Assembly: GCF_018129995.1 (NCBI RefSeq) | Contig: NZ_JAFCKS010000006.1 | Coordinates: 368,641 to 432,640 of the forward strand | Direction: 5' to 3' | Length of the DNA stretch: 64,000 nucleotides | Origin: Bradyrhizobium sp. SZCCT0153 | GTDB lineage: Bacteria > Pseudomonadota > Alphaproteobacteria > Rhizobiales > Xanthobacteraceae | In this document: positions 55,667 to 63,810 of the stretch, piece after piece | How the letters are laid out: every line of letters starts with the position of its first letter | Numbering within the stretch: position 1 is the stretch's first letter | Made by a program: the position numbers and the translations under genes | Notes under the pieces: model-generated | What the model was told of the DNA's origin: nothing | Seen by the model: only the letters and a program-made list of their open reading frames with translations | The model's database searches: none

Positions 55667-55813
55667 GTGAGCGAAATCGTCCGATTTGTCCCGAAATCCG
55701 AGCTGGAGCGGGCTCGCCTCATTCGCGAGGCCCGAGCGATCTATGACAGCATCTTTCCGCCGACCGCGCCCGACCGGGCGCCGCAGGACGGCGAGGAGCG
55801 CATCAAGACCTGA
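55667..55813 (+). CDS. 48-residue hypothetical protein
   Basis: GTG 55667, with GGAGAG close upstream, opens MSEIVRFVPKSELERARLIR, then EARAIYDSIFPPTAPD. A small helical protein of a type I recall as frequent in Bradyrhizobium genomes, always near 50 residues and unannotated. No signal peptide and no function. Confidence 0.6.
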   Translation: MSEIVRFVPKSELERARLIREARAIYDSIFPPTAPDRAPQDGEERIKT

Positions 55814-55893
55814 TCACGGTCGTGCCCGTGCGGCGCTGGGCCTGGCGCAAAACGCCCGCGGGCGCGCGCTGCGTTTTCGTGTTGAAATTGGCC

Positions 55894-56088
55894 TCAGCAG
55901 GCCGCGTACCAGCCGTCCGGAAACGGCAGGAGGGGCCAGGCGCCCTCATTGTCGTTGGCGGCCTTGGGCTTGGCGTTGAACGTCCACGAGCGCGGCACGA
56001 AATCCTCCCCCGGCGCGAACGCCGGATCTTCATGGACCATGGCGTCCTGGACGGCATCCAGCAGCAAGTTGAATTCGGCTTCGCTCAT
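55894..56088 (-). CDS. 64-residue hypothetical protein
   Basis: ATG 56088 with GGAGG about five bases upstream. The protein starts MSEAEFNLLLDAVQDAMVHE and continues EDPAFAPGEDFVPRSWTFN, ending with PLLPFPDGWYAAC; it is acidic and without a membrane segment. A longer frame reaches 56262 but would have to cross the CRP-type site and has no better ribosome site, so the short form is preferred. Function unknown. Confidence 0.6.
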   Translation of the reverse strand: MSEAEFNLLLDAVQDAMVHEDPAFAPGEDFVPRSWTFNAKPKAANDNEGAWPLLPFPDGWYAAC

Positions 56089-56247
56089 CACACCCTCCGA
56101 ACCGCGGATGGCGCAATGTCGCAAAGCCGGCTTGTTACCCGATTGAACCGATCGTTCGCATTTTAACGATCCGGCGATCGGGTCCCGATTGGTTAGCGAT
56201 TCATGAAAATCCCCCGGGAACCGTAAGCGCCTCCGACCGGCTGCCCG

Positions 56248-56263
56248 TGTGAAAGAGATCACA
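56248..56263. promoter_or_regulatory. CRP-type palindrome (TGTGA-N6-TCACA)
   Basis: TGTGAAAGAGATCACA matches both CRP half sites exactly. It lies between divergent small genes, 85 bases before the secreted cysteine-rich protein start and 160 bases before the 64-residue protein start. Confidence 0.55.
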
Positions 56264-56347
56264 TTCCCGGCGGTTTATTTCTCCTACCCCTTCGCAAGCC
56301 CGGCCAATGCAGGCCGGGGGTGGGCAGGGCAGACAGGAGACTTCGTC

Positions 56348-56611
56348 ATGAAGCCAAGGTTCTTGCGGTTTGCGGGTGTGAAGAGCCGGGCGCGTCGCGC
56401 CTCGACGCTCGGATTGTTTCTGACGCTGTTTGCCTCCGCCGCACATGCGCAGCAGGGAACGCCCGAGCAGCGTCGGGCCTGCACGCCCGACGTCTACCGG
56501 CTCTGCGCCGGCGAGATCCCCAACGTCCGTGCCATCACAGCCTGCCTTCGCCGTAATCGGTCAAGCTTGAGCGAGGCTTGCCGCAGCGTGTTCGATCAGG
56601 CCGGTGGCTGA
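56348..56611 (+). CDS. Small secreted cysteine-rich protein
   Basis: 87 residues from ATG 56348. A basic signal peptide ends AHA near residue 35. The mature part has four cysteines in an RRACTPDVYRLCAGEIPNV and ACLRRNRSSLSEACRSVF pattern, like the cysteine-rich GLG1-type repeat that appears singly in small alphaproteobacterial secreted proteins. Two disulfides are likely. A perfect CRP-type site lies upstream. Biological role unknown. Confidence 0.75.
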   Translation: MKPRFLRFAGVKSRARRASTLGLFLTLFASAAHAQQGTPEQRRACTPDVYRLCAGEIPNVRAITACLRRNRSSLSEACRSVFDQAGG

Positions 56612-57051
56612 CATACCAGGCCTGTGAGTTTGTGCGCAGCAAGTGGCTCGTGCGGGCTCGCGAATCCGGCATGATCGGCCTGTGGATATGCTGCGGACAG
56701 GCTGTGGACGGCGGTGATCCAGTTCGGATGCCGGCCGCAGATGGATCCATAAATCGTCGTATCTCCGCCGGTCATCGTCGTATCTCTGTCAAATAAGCTG
56801 ACCGGATGATTCTCGGATCGCGCAGATCGGTACGTCATCCGGAACGATATGGTTCTCCCGAATTCGGAATCCCGCGCCGGGACACGTCGTGCCTGCGAAC
56901 AGTTTTTGTGCAGTCGCTTGCCCAAATCACGGGCCACTTCCATCCAATTTTTTGTACGCCCGCGGACAAGCTTTCCGGTCCGCACTCCACCTAGGCTCGC
57001 TCCCGAGATCTGGAACATGGCCATTGCCATGACAATTCGAAGGAGCTGGAG
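56612..57051. other. Intergenic region upstream of amide cassette
   Basis: 440 bases. It holds a 15-bp direct repeat at 56753-56788, an inverted repeat GGAACGATATGGTTC (56841-56855) and the palindrome CCGAATTCGG. GAAGGAGCTGGAG stands directly before ATG 57052. No gene is supported here. Confidence 0.5.
56753..56788 (+). promoter_or_regulatory. 15-bp direct repeat with 21-bp period, AraC-type operator candidate
   Basis: ATCGTCGTATCTCCG (56753-56767) and ATCGTCGTATCTCTG (56774-56788) are 14/15 identical and start 21 bases apart, two helical turns. This is the half-site geometry bound by AraC-family activators. It lies 264 bases before the first gene of the operon that encodes an AraC-amidase fusion. 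Confidence 0.5.
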
Positions 57052-57972
57052 ATGGAGACACGGGTATTGCCCCAGGCGCGGCGGGGGATCGCGCGCGCAT
57101 CACAGCCGTGGCGCAGGCTCGCGCTCGGCGCCGCCATCGCTATCGGCCTCGTTGCCGCTGCACCGCTGAGCGCGCAGGCCGCAGCGCCCGCCGCCTGCGC
57201 CGCGCTCCAGGCCAAATATCCGGACTGGAAGGGCAAGACGCTCGTCAACGCCATCAACCCGCACACGCCGGGCTATGAGACGATCGACCCGAAGGATCCC
57301 AGCAAATATATCGGCTTCGACATCGACCTCGGCGAAGCCATCGGCGAATGCCTCGGCTTCAAGCTGACCTACAAGCCGGTGACGTTCGCCGCACTGCTGA
57401 CCACGCTCGCCGCGGGACAGGCCGATATCGTCATCTCCGATATCTATGCCACCAAGGAGCGCGCCAAGGCCGCCGACTTCATCACCTACTCGAAGGTGTT
57501 CGACGGCGTGCTGGTCGCCAAGGGCAATCCGAAGGGCATCAATGGCATCAACATGTCGATGTGCGGCGCGGCTGCCGCCGAAAACACCGGATATGTCGAG
57601 GTGCCTCTGATCCAGGCCCTGATGCCGGAGTGCAAGAAGGCCGGCAAGCCCGAGCCGACCGTCCAGCTCTACGACAACAACGCCAACTGCATCCAAGCGA
57701 TCCTCGCCGGCCGGGCGGACACCTATGTCAACGACGTCAACACCGTCGACAGCGCGGTGAAGGCCTATCCGGACAAGCTGGAGAAGGCGATCGCGGTGAC
57801 GATCCCGTATTCGGTCGGGATCGCAGTGCCGAAGGACAAGCCGAAATTCCGTGACGCCGTGCTCGCCGCGCTGATCGAGGTGCAGAAGGCCGGCACGCAT
57901 ATGGAGCTTCTGAAGAAGCATGGGCTCGACGTGAACAACTTCAAGGAGCCTGACATCCTGACGGCAGACTGA
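57052..57972 (+). CDS. ABC transporter substrate-binding protein, polar amino acid type
   Basis: 306 residues. After an arginine-rich start (METRVLPQARRGIARASQPW), a signal peptide ends AQAAAPAACAA. The mature part is an SBP_bac_3 domain: FDIDLGEAIGECLGFKLTY, ITYSKVFDGVLVAKGNPKG, and YVNDVNTVDSAVKAYPDKLE. The family normally binds amino acids or opines. Here the operon partners are amidases, so the ligand could be an amino-acid amide or related small amide (inference). GAAGGAG precedes ATG 57052. Its stop overlaps the next start (TGATG). Confidence 0.88.
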   Translation: METRVLPQARRGIARASQPWRRLALGAAIAIGLVAAAPLSAQAAAPAACAALQAKYPDWKGKTLVNAINPHTPGYETIDPKDPSKYIGFDIDLGEAIGECLGFKLTYKPVTFAALLTTLAAGQADIVISDIYATKERAKAADFITYSKVFDGVLVAKGNPKGINGINMSMCGAAAAENTGYVEVPLIQALMPECKKAGKPEPTVQLYDNNANCIQAILAGRADTYVNDVNTVDSAVKAYPDKLEKAIAVTIPYSVGIAVPKDKPKFRDAVLAALIEVQKAGTHMELLKKHGLDVNNFKEPDILTAD

Positions 57973-59597
57973 TGTCGCTGTTCCTCCATTACCTGAGCAT
58001 GCCGTATCTGCTCGAGGGCATCGAGCTCACCCTCGAGGTGACTGCCCTCGGGCTCGGCGGCGGATTGATCCTCGGATTGATCCTCGCCGGCATGCAGCTG
58101 TCGCGCTTCTGGCTGCTGGCGGCGATCGCCCGGGCCTACACCGTGATCTTCCGCGGGACGCCGCTGATCCTGCAGATGGTGTTCGCCTATGACGCGCTGC
58201 CGCATATCGGCATCAAGCTGCCGGCGGTGCTGGCCGCCGGCCTCGCGCTCGCCTGCAACGAGGCGCCGTTCATCGCCGAGATGCTGCGCGCCGGCGTGCT
58301 CGGCGTCGACCGCGGGCAGGTGACGGCGGGCCAGGCGCTCGGCATGACGCCCAGAATCCTGATGTGGCGGGTGATCGCGCCTCAGGCGATCCGCACCATG
58401 ATCCCGGCCTTCGGCAACGAGGCCGTCAGCGCGCTGAAGAATTCCTCGCTCGCCTCCGTCGTCGCGGTCCAGGAGCTGACGCTGCGCTCGACCCAGCTTG
58501 CGTCCTCGACCTTCGACTTCTTCTCGATCTTCTTCGCCTCCGGCCTTTTGTATCTGGTGCTGACCTTTGCCATCAGCGTCATCCAGCTGTTCGTCGAATG
58601 GCTGCTCGATCTCGACCGCGCCCAAGGCCGCGAGCGCAAGCTCGCCGACTATCTGCCGTGGCGTCGCGTCGATCTCGCCACCAGGCTCGAGCTTGCCGAG
58701 GCGACCGCTGCCGATCCCGAGCCGGTAGCGGCGGAGCAGCTTGCCGAGACGCCTCCGCTGGCCTTGACGCGCGAGGAACGCACCCGGCGCGCAGCGACGA
58801 TCGCGCGCAACAACATCGCGGTCGAGGCCAAGGACCTCACCAAGCGCTACGGCGCGCAAAAGGTGCTCGGCGGTCTCGATCTCACCGTTCGCGTCGGCGA
58901 GGTGGTCGCATTGCTCGGTCCCAGCGGCTCCGGCAAGAGCACGCTGCTCCGCTGCATCAATCATCTCGAAAGCTGGGACGCAGGTACCGTGCGCGTCGGC
59001 GGCCGCCGCCTCGGTTTTGACGACGACGGCAAGCTGCTGTCACCCCGGGCGATGGCCAACGAACGGGCAACGGTTGGCGTCGGCATGGTGTTCCAGCAAT
59101 TCAACCTGTTTGCCCACCTGTCGGCCAGGGAGAACATCGCCGGTCCGCTGCGCTGGGTGCACGGCATGACCCGCATCGATGCCGACCGCCGCGCGGCCGA
59201 ATTGCTCGAGCGCGTGGGCCTGACACATCGCGCCGATGCGCTGCCGCGGCATCTCTCCGGCGGCCAGCAGCAGCGCGTCGCCATCGCGCGCGCACTCGCA
59301 CCAAACCCGAGCGTGCTGCTGCTGGACGAGCCGACCTCCGCGCTCGATCCCGAGCTCGTCAACGAGGTGCTGGAAGTGATCCGCCGTCTCGCCATCGACG
59401 ACGGTCTCACCATGATCATCTCGACGCACCAGATCCGCTTCGCCGATGAAGTCGCCGACCGCGTCGCTTTCCTGAGCGGCGGGGTGATCATCGAGGAGGG
59501 GCCGGCGCATGAGGTGCTCACCAATCCCCGCAATCCGCTGACCGCGCGTTTTCTCAGCGTGATGGAAGCCGACAAGATTCCGGAGGCGGTGCGATGA
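57972..59597 (+). CDS. Fused ABC transporter permease-ATPase
   Basis: A single 541-residue polypeptide. Residues about 1-215 are a His/Glu/Gln-type permease with five helices and the EAA loop (GQALGMTPRILMWRVIAPQA). A 65-residue charged linker follows. Residues about 283-535 are the ATPase with Walker A GPSGSGKST (316-323 region), LSGGQQQRVAIARAL, VLLLDEPTSALDP and STHQIRFADEVADRV. No frameshift or stop lies between the halves. In most systems these are two genes; one protein would form a homodimeric half-transporter. Substrate is presumably that of the preceding binding protein. Confidence 0.9.
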   Translation: MSLFLHYLSMPYLLEGIELTLEVTALGLGGGLILGLILAGMQLSRFWLLAAIARAYTVIFRGTPLILQMVFAYDALPHIGIKLPAVLAAGLALACNEAPFIAEMLRAGVLGVDRGQVTAGQALGMTPRILMWRVIAPQAIRTMIPAFGNEAVSALKNSSLASVVAVQELTLRSTQLASSTFDFFSIFFASGLLYLVLTFAISVIQLFVEWLLDLDRAQGRERKLADYLPWRRVDLATRLELAEATAADPEPVAAEQLAETPPLALTREERTRRAATIARNNIAVEAKDLTKRYGAQKVLGGLDLTVRVGEVVALLGPSGSGKSTLLRCINHLESWDAGTVRVGGRRLGFDDDGKLLSPRAMANERATVGVGMVFQQFNLFAHLSARENIAGPLRWVHGMTRIDADRRAAELLERVGLTHRADALPRHLSGGQQQRVAIARALAPNPSVLLLDEPTSALDPELVNEVLEVIRRLAIDDGLTMIISTHQIRFADEVADRVAFLSGGVIIEEGPAHEVLTNPRNPLTARFLSVMEADKIPEAVR

Positions 59598-59689
59598 CCC
59601 TGCCGTCCGGCCTCGCAAGACCAGCGACCGCGTTCCCCGAAGAGGCCAAGTCACCTGAAGAGGCCAAGTCAAAAGAGATCAAGTCATGA
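59594..59689 (+). CDS. 31-residue coupling ORF with PEEAKS repeats
   Basis: ATG 59594 overlaps the transporter stop (ATGA), and the TGA at 59687 overlaps the ATG of the amidase (ATGA). The ORF thus exactly fills the gap. The product begins MTLPSGLARPATAFPEEAKS and then repeats PEEAKS, ending KEIKS. The DNA has an 18-base unit with GAAGAGGCCAAGTCA twice and a third, decayed copy. It may be a translational-coupling device or leader rather than a functional peptide. Confidence 0.4.
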   Translation: MTLPSGLARPATAFPEEAKSPEEAKSKEIKS

Positions 59690-60927
59690 AGCATGTCACG
59701 CTGCCGGTGTCGCCCAAGACGGTCCATTGGGGTTATTTCTCCAAAGCCGTCGCCCCGGCGTTGACGCTGCGCTCCGGCGATCGCGCCACCATCGAGACGC
59801 TGACCCATCACGCCAATGACGATTACGAGCGCATGATCGCGGGCGATCCCGGTGCCGAGAGCGTGTTCCAGTGGACGCGTGAGCACAAGGCGGTGGCGCG
59901 CCGCGGCTCAGGTCCCGTCGAAGGCCCGTTCATCCGCGGCGCAGGCGAGGGGATTGGCGTGCATCTCCTCACCGGACCGGTCGCGATCGAAGGAGCCGAG
60001 CCCGGCGATATCCTGGAGGTGCGCATCCTCGACGTCCGGCCACGACCGAGCTGCAGTGCCTGCCATGCCGGGCGCTGCTTTGGCTCCAACGTCGCGGCGA
60101 ACTGGGGGTTTCATTTTCACGACCTGATCGAGGAGCCGAAGCCACGCGAGGTCGTCACCATCTTCGAGCTCGACACCTCCGGCGAGCCCTACGCCAAGGC
60201 GGTCTACAATTACGTCTGGACGCCGCAGACCGATCCCGACGGCATCGTGCACTCGATGATCGACTATCCCGGCGTGCGCGTCGATCACGCCACCATCAAG
60301 AAGCGCGAGAACATCCTGTCCAGTGTGAAGGTGCCGGCCCGTCTGCATTTCGGCACGATGGGGCTCGCGCCGTCGGAGGCCGATTTCGTCAGCTCGATCC
60401 CGCCGAGCTATACCGGCGGCAACATCGACGACTGGCGCATCGGCAAGGGTGCGCGCATGTTCTATCCGGTCGCCGTCCCCGGCGCGTATTTCTCGGTCGG
60501 CGATCCCCATGCCGCGCAGGGCGACAGCGAGCTCGGCGGCACCGCAATCGAGACCTCGCTGACCGGCGACTTCGAGTTCATCCTGCACAAGAAAGCCGAC
60601 CTCGCCGGCACCAGCCTCGAAGGTCTCGACCATCCGATGCTGGAGACCGATCAGGCCTGGTCGTTCTACGGCTTCACCTATCCGAACTATCTCGCCGCGC
60701 TCGGCGCCGACGCCCAAACCGACATTGCCAATCACAGCAGTCTCGACCGTGCGATGCGCGATGCGTTCCGCAAGCTCCGACGGTTCCTGATGACCGTGCA
60801 TCGCCTCAGCGAGGACGAGGCGATCTCGCTGATGTCGGTCGGCGCCGATTTCGGCGTCACCCAGGTGGTCGACGCCAATTGGGGCGTTCACGGCACGATC
60901 CGCAAGAACATCTTCCGTTGCGACTAA
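59686..60927 (+). CDS. Acetamidase/formamidase family amidohydrolase
   Basis: 413 residues, full length for the FmdA_AmdA family, which hydrolyses short amides to ammonia plus acid in the cytoplasm. Visible conserved blocks: VHWGYFSKAVAPALTLRSGD, ETLTHHANDD, RGAGEGIGVHLLTGP, HFGTMGLAP, GDPHAAQGDSELGGTAIE and VTQVVDANWGVHGTI. It carries a local cysteine cluster SCSACHAGRCFGS that is absent from its paralogue in the next gene. Substrate is unproven; formamide, acetamide or larger amides are possible. Its start overlaps the 31-codon ORF. Confidence 0.9.
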   Translation: MKHVTLPVSPKTVHWGYFSKAVAPALTLRSGDRATIETLTHHANDDYERMIAGDPGAESVFQWTREHKAVARRGSGPVEGPFIRGAGEGIGVHLLTGPVAIEGAEPGDILEVRILDVRPRPSCSACHAGRCFGSNVAANWGFHFHDLIEEPKPREVVTIFELDTSGEPYAKAVYNYVWTPQTDPDGIVHSMIDYPGVRVDHATIKKRENILSSVKVPARLHFGTMGLAPSEADFVSSIPPSYTGGNIDDWRIGKGARMFYPVAVPGAYFSVGDPHAAQGDSELGGTAIETSLTGDFEFILHKKADLAGTSLEGLDHPMLETDQAWSFYGFTYPNYLAALGADAQTDIANHSSLDRAMRDAFRKLRRFLMTVHRLSEDEAISLMSVGADFGVTQVVDANWGVHGTIRKNIFRCD

Positions 60928-60962
60928 TGCGTTGAAGCGTCGCGTGTTTCCGGGATGAGAGG

Positions 60963-63395
60963 ATGAGCAGCGATCGTCATTTGCGGCCCGTCGCTACGAC
61001 GGATGATCGCGTGCGGCTGGCACAGAGGTTGCTTCGATCAACGGCAATCTGGGTTGATCCGATGAGCTTCCGGCCGTTCACGAGCGAGTCCTACACGCAA
61101 GACGACCGCCCCGAAGCCTGGCGGGACGTGCTCGCTGCCGTCGGCCTGCAACCGGCTGGCGGCCATTGCTTTTTTGACGGACACGCAACGGCGTCGCATC
61201 GTCAGGCCGCCGGCGTCGCGATGACGCGCATGGCCGCGGGCGCGCAGAGCGTCGGACCTCTGTCTCACGCGAACGAAGAGCTTCCGATCGCCCTGATGCC
61301 GCTCGAGGATGGCATGGTGCTCAGAAGTGCCGGCGGCCACCGCATCGTTCCGGTCGGCCATCTGGTGCTGTTGCCGCGGAGCGGGGACTGGAGCATCGTG
61401 TTCCAGCGCGACATGCGCGCCATCGTGCTGTCGGTGACATCGGGCGCGCTGCACGGTCGCCTTTCGGGCAAGCCAAGGCTCGGCGAGCCCCGGGTCGTTG
61501 CGGCCAGCGGTTTCGCCGATGTGTTCGCACGTCTGCTGGATGCGACCGCGCGCACGCTCGAGACGCTGAGCGATGCCGAATGGAACGCGGTCGCGCAGTC
61601 GCTCGTCGACCTCCTCTTGACCCTTGCGCATCAACTGGCGGCCTCGACGTCCGATGCCGGATCGAGCGCGACGCAGGCCGCGCTGCTGCACCGGATCTGC
61701 CGCACCATCGAACGGCGGCTCGATGATCCCGAACTGGTGCCGGCGCGCGTCGCGCAGGCCGAGGGGATTTCCGAGCGCTATTTGCAAAAGCTGTTCGAGA
61801 CGGTCGGCGACAATTTCACCCATTACGTCCGCGAGCGGCGGCTGCAGCGCGCCTGGGCCGACCTGTCCAATCTGGCTGAAGCGCATCGCTCGATCTCGGA
61901 GATCGCCTACGCCTATGGCTTCGGCGACTCCGCGCATTTCAGCCGCGCCTTCCGCCACCGCTTCGGCCTGCCGCCGCGCGAGTTCCGCCAGCAGGAGGCG
62001 GAGCGGGCGACCTTGCAGCACGGGATTACCGGTCAGCGCGGCTGGCCGCAGGAGGCGCTGGCGCAGCTGCGCGCACACCAGGCGGGAGCGGAGGCGCGCA
62101 GCAATGTTTCCCGCACCGACACCGATGAGCCGAGAACAGCCGGACGCAAGCACCATCATCTGCCGATCGAGGCCGACCGTGTTCATTGGGGCTATTTCAG
62201 CCGTTCGCTGGCGCCGCAGCTCGAGATCGCCTCGGGCGATACCATCACCATCGAGACTTTGACCCAGCACGCCTCCGACGACCCCGAACTGATGATCGCG
62301 GGCGATGCCGCCGCCGAAAGCGTGTTCGGATGGACCAAGGCCAGGAAGAACGTGGATCGCCGCGGCGCCGGTCCGATGGACGCCAGCGTGTTTGGTCGCG
62401 GCGCCGGCGAAGGCTTCGGCGTGCACATCTGCACCGGGCCCGTGGCAGTGAAGGACGCCCAGCCGGGCGACGTGCTGGAAGTGCGGATCCTCGACATCGT
62501 GCCGCGGGCGAGCCGTCATCCGAAACATGCCGGCCGCGTGTTCGGCTCCTCGGTCGCGGCCTGGTGGGGCTATCATTACGACGAGTTCCTTTCGGGACCG
62601 AAGCCCCGCGAAGCGGTGACGATCTACGAGATCCTTGACGACGCTGATGCGCCGCACGCCCGCGCGCTGTATTCCTACCGCTGGGAGCCGCAGACCGATC
62701 CGTTCGGCGTCGTGCACCCTACCTACGATTATCCCGGCATTCCCGTCGCGCCCGGTACGGTGAAACGCCGCCACGCCGTGCTCGACGGCATCCGCATTCC
62801 CCTGCGTCCGCATTTCGGCGTAATCGCGGTGGCGCCGCGCGAGGTCGATTTCATCGATTCCGTGCCGCCATCCTATTTCGGCGGCAATCTCGACAATTGG
62901 CGGCTGGGGAAGGGGGCCACGGTCTATCTTCCGGTCTCCGTCCCCGGCGCGCTGCTGTCGGTCGGCGATCCCCACGCAGCCCAGGGCGACGGTGAGTTGA
63001 GCGGCACCGCGATCGAATGCTCCATGACCGGCACGTTCGAGGTGATCCTGCACAAGAAGGCCGACCTTGCCGGCCAGCCCTTCGCCGATCTCAGCTATCC
63101 CCTGATTGAAACCGCGACCGACTGGGTGCTGACCGGCTTCAGCCATCCCAACTATCTCGCCGAGTTCGGCGCGCAGGGCCAGAGCGAGGTCTATGCAAAG
63201 TCCTCGCTCGACCTCGCCATGAAGGACGCCTTCCGCAAGATGCGGCGCTTCCTGATGAACGTGAAGGGTCTCAGCGAGGACGAGGCGATCGCCCTGATGT
63301 CAGCCGCCGTGGACTTCGGCGTCACCCAGGTCGTCGACGGCAATTGGGGCGTGCACGCGATCATCAGCAAGCGCCTGTTTCAGGACGCGCCTTGA
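60963..63395 (+). CDS. AraC-type regulator fused to acetamidase/formamidase
   Basis: One 810-residue reading frame. Residues about 50-215 resemble the AraC-type sensor domain (AraC_binding_2-like), with LPIALMPLEDGMVLRSAGGH. Residues about 240-344 are a complete AraC HTH pair (RVAQAEGISERYLQKLFETV; ISEIAYAYGFGDSAHFSRAF; RHRFGLPPREFRQQE). A 50-residue linker follows. Residues about 399-810 are a full FmdA domain (VHWGYFSRSLAPQLEIASGD; GDPHAAQGDGELSGTAIE; VTQVVDGNWGVHAIISKR) similar to the previous gene. There is no internal stop or frameshift. ATG 60963 is 35 bases after the amidase stop. Probably a regulator whose enzyme domain senses or consumes the inducer. Confidence 0.9.
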   Translation: MSSDRHLRPVATTDDRVRLAQRLLRSTAIWVDPMSFRPFTSESYTQDDRPEAWRDVLAAVGLQPAGGHCFFDGHATASHRQAAGVAMTRMAAGAQSVGPLSHANEELPIALMPLEDGMVLRSAGGHRIVPVGHLVLLPRSGDWSIVFQRDMRAIVLSVTSGALHGRLSGKPRLGEPRVVAASGFADVFARLLDATARTLETLSDAEWNAVAQSLVDLLLTLAHQLAASTSDAGSSATQAALLHRICRTIERRLDDPELVPARVAQAEGISERYLQKLFETVGDNFTHYVRERRLQRAWADLSNLAEAHRSISEIAYAYGFGDSAHFSRAFRHRFGLPPREFRQQEAERATLQHGITGQRGWPQEALAQLRAHQAGAEARSNVSRTDTDEPRTAGRKHHHLPIEADRVHWGYFSRSLAPQLEIASGDTITIETLTQHASDDPELMIAGDAAAESVFGWTKARKNVDRRGAGPMDASVFGRGAGEGFGVHICTGPVAVKDAQPGDVLEVRILDIVPRASRHPKHAGRVFGSSVAAWWGYHYDEFLSGPKPREAVTIYEILDDADAPHARALYSYRWEPQTDPFGVVHPTYDYPGIPVAPGTVKRRHAVLDGIRIPLRPHFGVIAVAPREVDFIDSVPPSYFGGNLDNWRLGKGATVYLPVSVPGALLSVGDPHAAQGDGELSGTAIECSMTGTFEVILHKKADLAGQPFADLSYPLIETATDWVLTGFSHPNYLAEFGAQGQSEVYAKSSLDLAMKDAFRKMRRFLMNVKGLSEDEAIALMSAAVDFGVTQVVDGNWGVHAIISKRLFQDAP

Positions 63396-63411
63396 GCCGA
63401 AGGATACCCGA

Positions 63412-63795
63412 GTGAAATTCCACATGATCAGCGGCGGCCCGAAGCCGGTCGCGCCCTTCAGCCACGCGGTCGAAACCGACGGCTTCGTCTTCGTCACCGG
63501 CCAGATGCCGGATACGCCGCAAACCCCGGGCGTGCTGCCAGAGGGCATCGTCGCGCAGACGAGGGCGGTGATGGAGAATTTGAAGCTGGTGCTCGCCGGT
63601 CTCGATCTCGGCCTCGAGCACGTGGTGATGGCGCGGATCTATCTCACGCGCTTCAAGGACGACTACACGGCGATGAACGAGACCTACCGCACGTACTTCG
63701 CGCCCGGCCGCCTGCCGGCGCGCACCTGCGTCGGCGTCACCGGCCTTGCCTATGATGCGCTGATCGAGATCGATCTGGTGTGCCGGCGGCCGTGA
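63412..63795 (+). CDS. RidA/YjgF-family protein
   Basis: 127 residues, complete RidA (YER057c/UK114) fold. The conserved arginine is R104 in LPARTCVGVTGLAYDALIEI, the partner glutamate is E119, and VFVTGQMPDTPQ is the N-terminal strand. RidA proteins hydrolyse reactive enamine/imine intermediates, and relatives in catabolic operons (for example RutC) process amide products. ATG 63412 lies 16 bases after the fusion gene. It is the last gene of the cassette. Confidence 0.88.
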   Translation: MKFHMISGGPKPVAPFSHAVETDGFVFVTGQMPDTPQTPGVLPEGIVAQTRAVMENLKLVLAGLDLGLEHVVMARIYLTRFKDDYTAMNETYRTYFAPGRLPARTCVGVTGLAYDALIEIDLVCRRP

Positions 63796-63810
63796 GATGC
63801 GAGCTACAAG

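Noticed and set aside
56681..56709. TGTGGATAT and TGTGGAC resembling DnaA boxes
   Set aside because: Only two imperfect boxes without an AT-rich region or origin genes nearby; not an origin.
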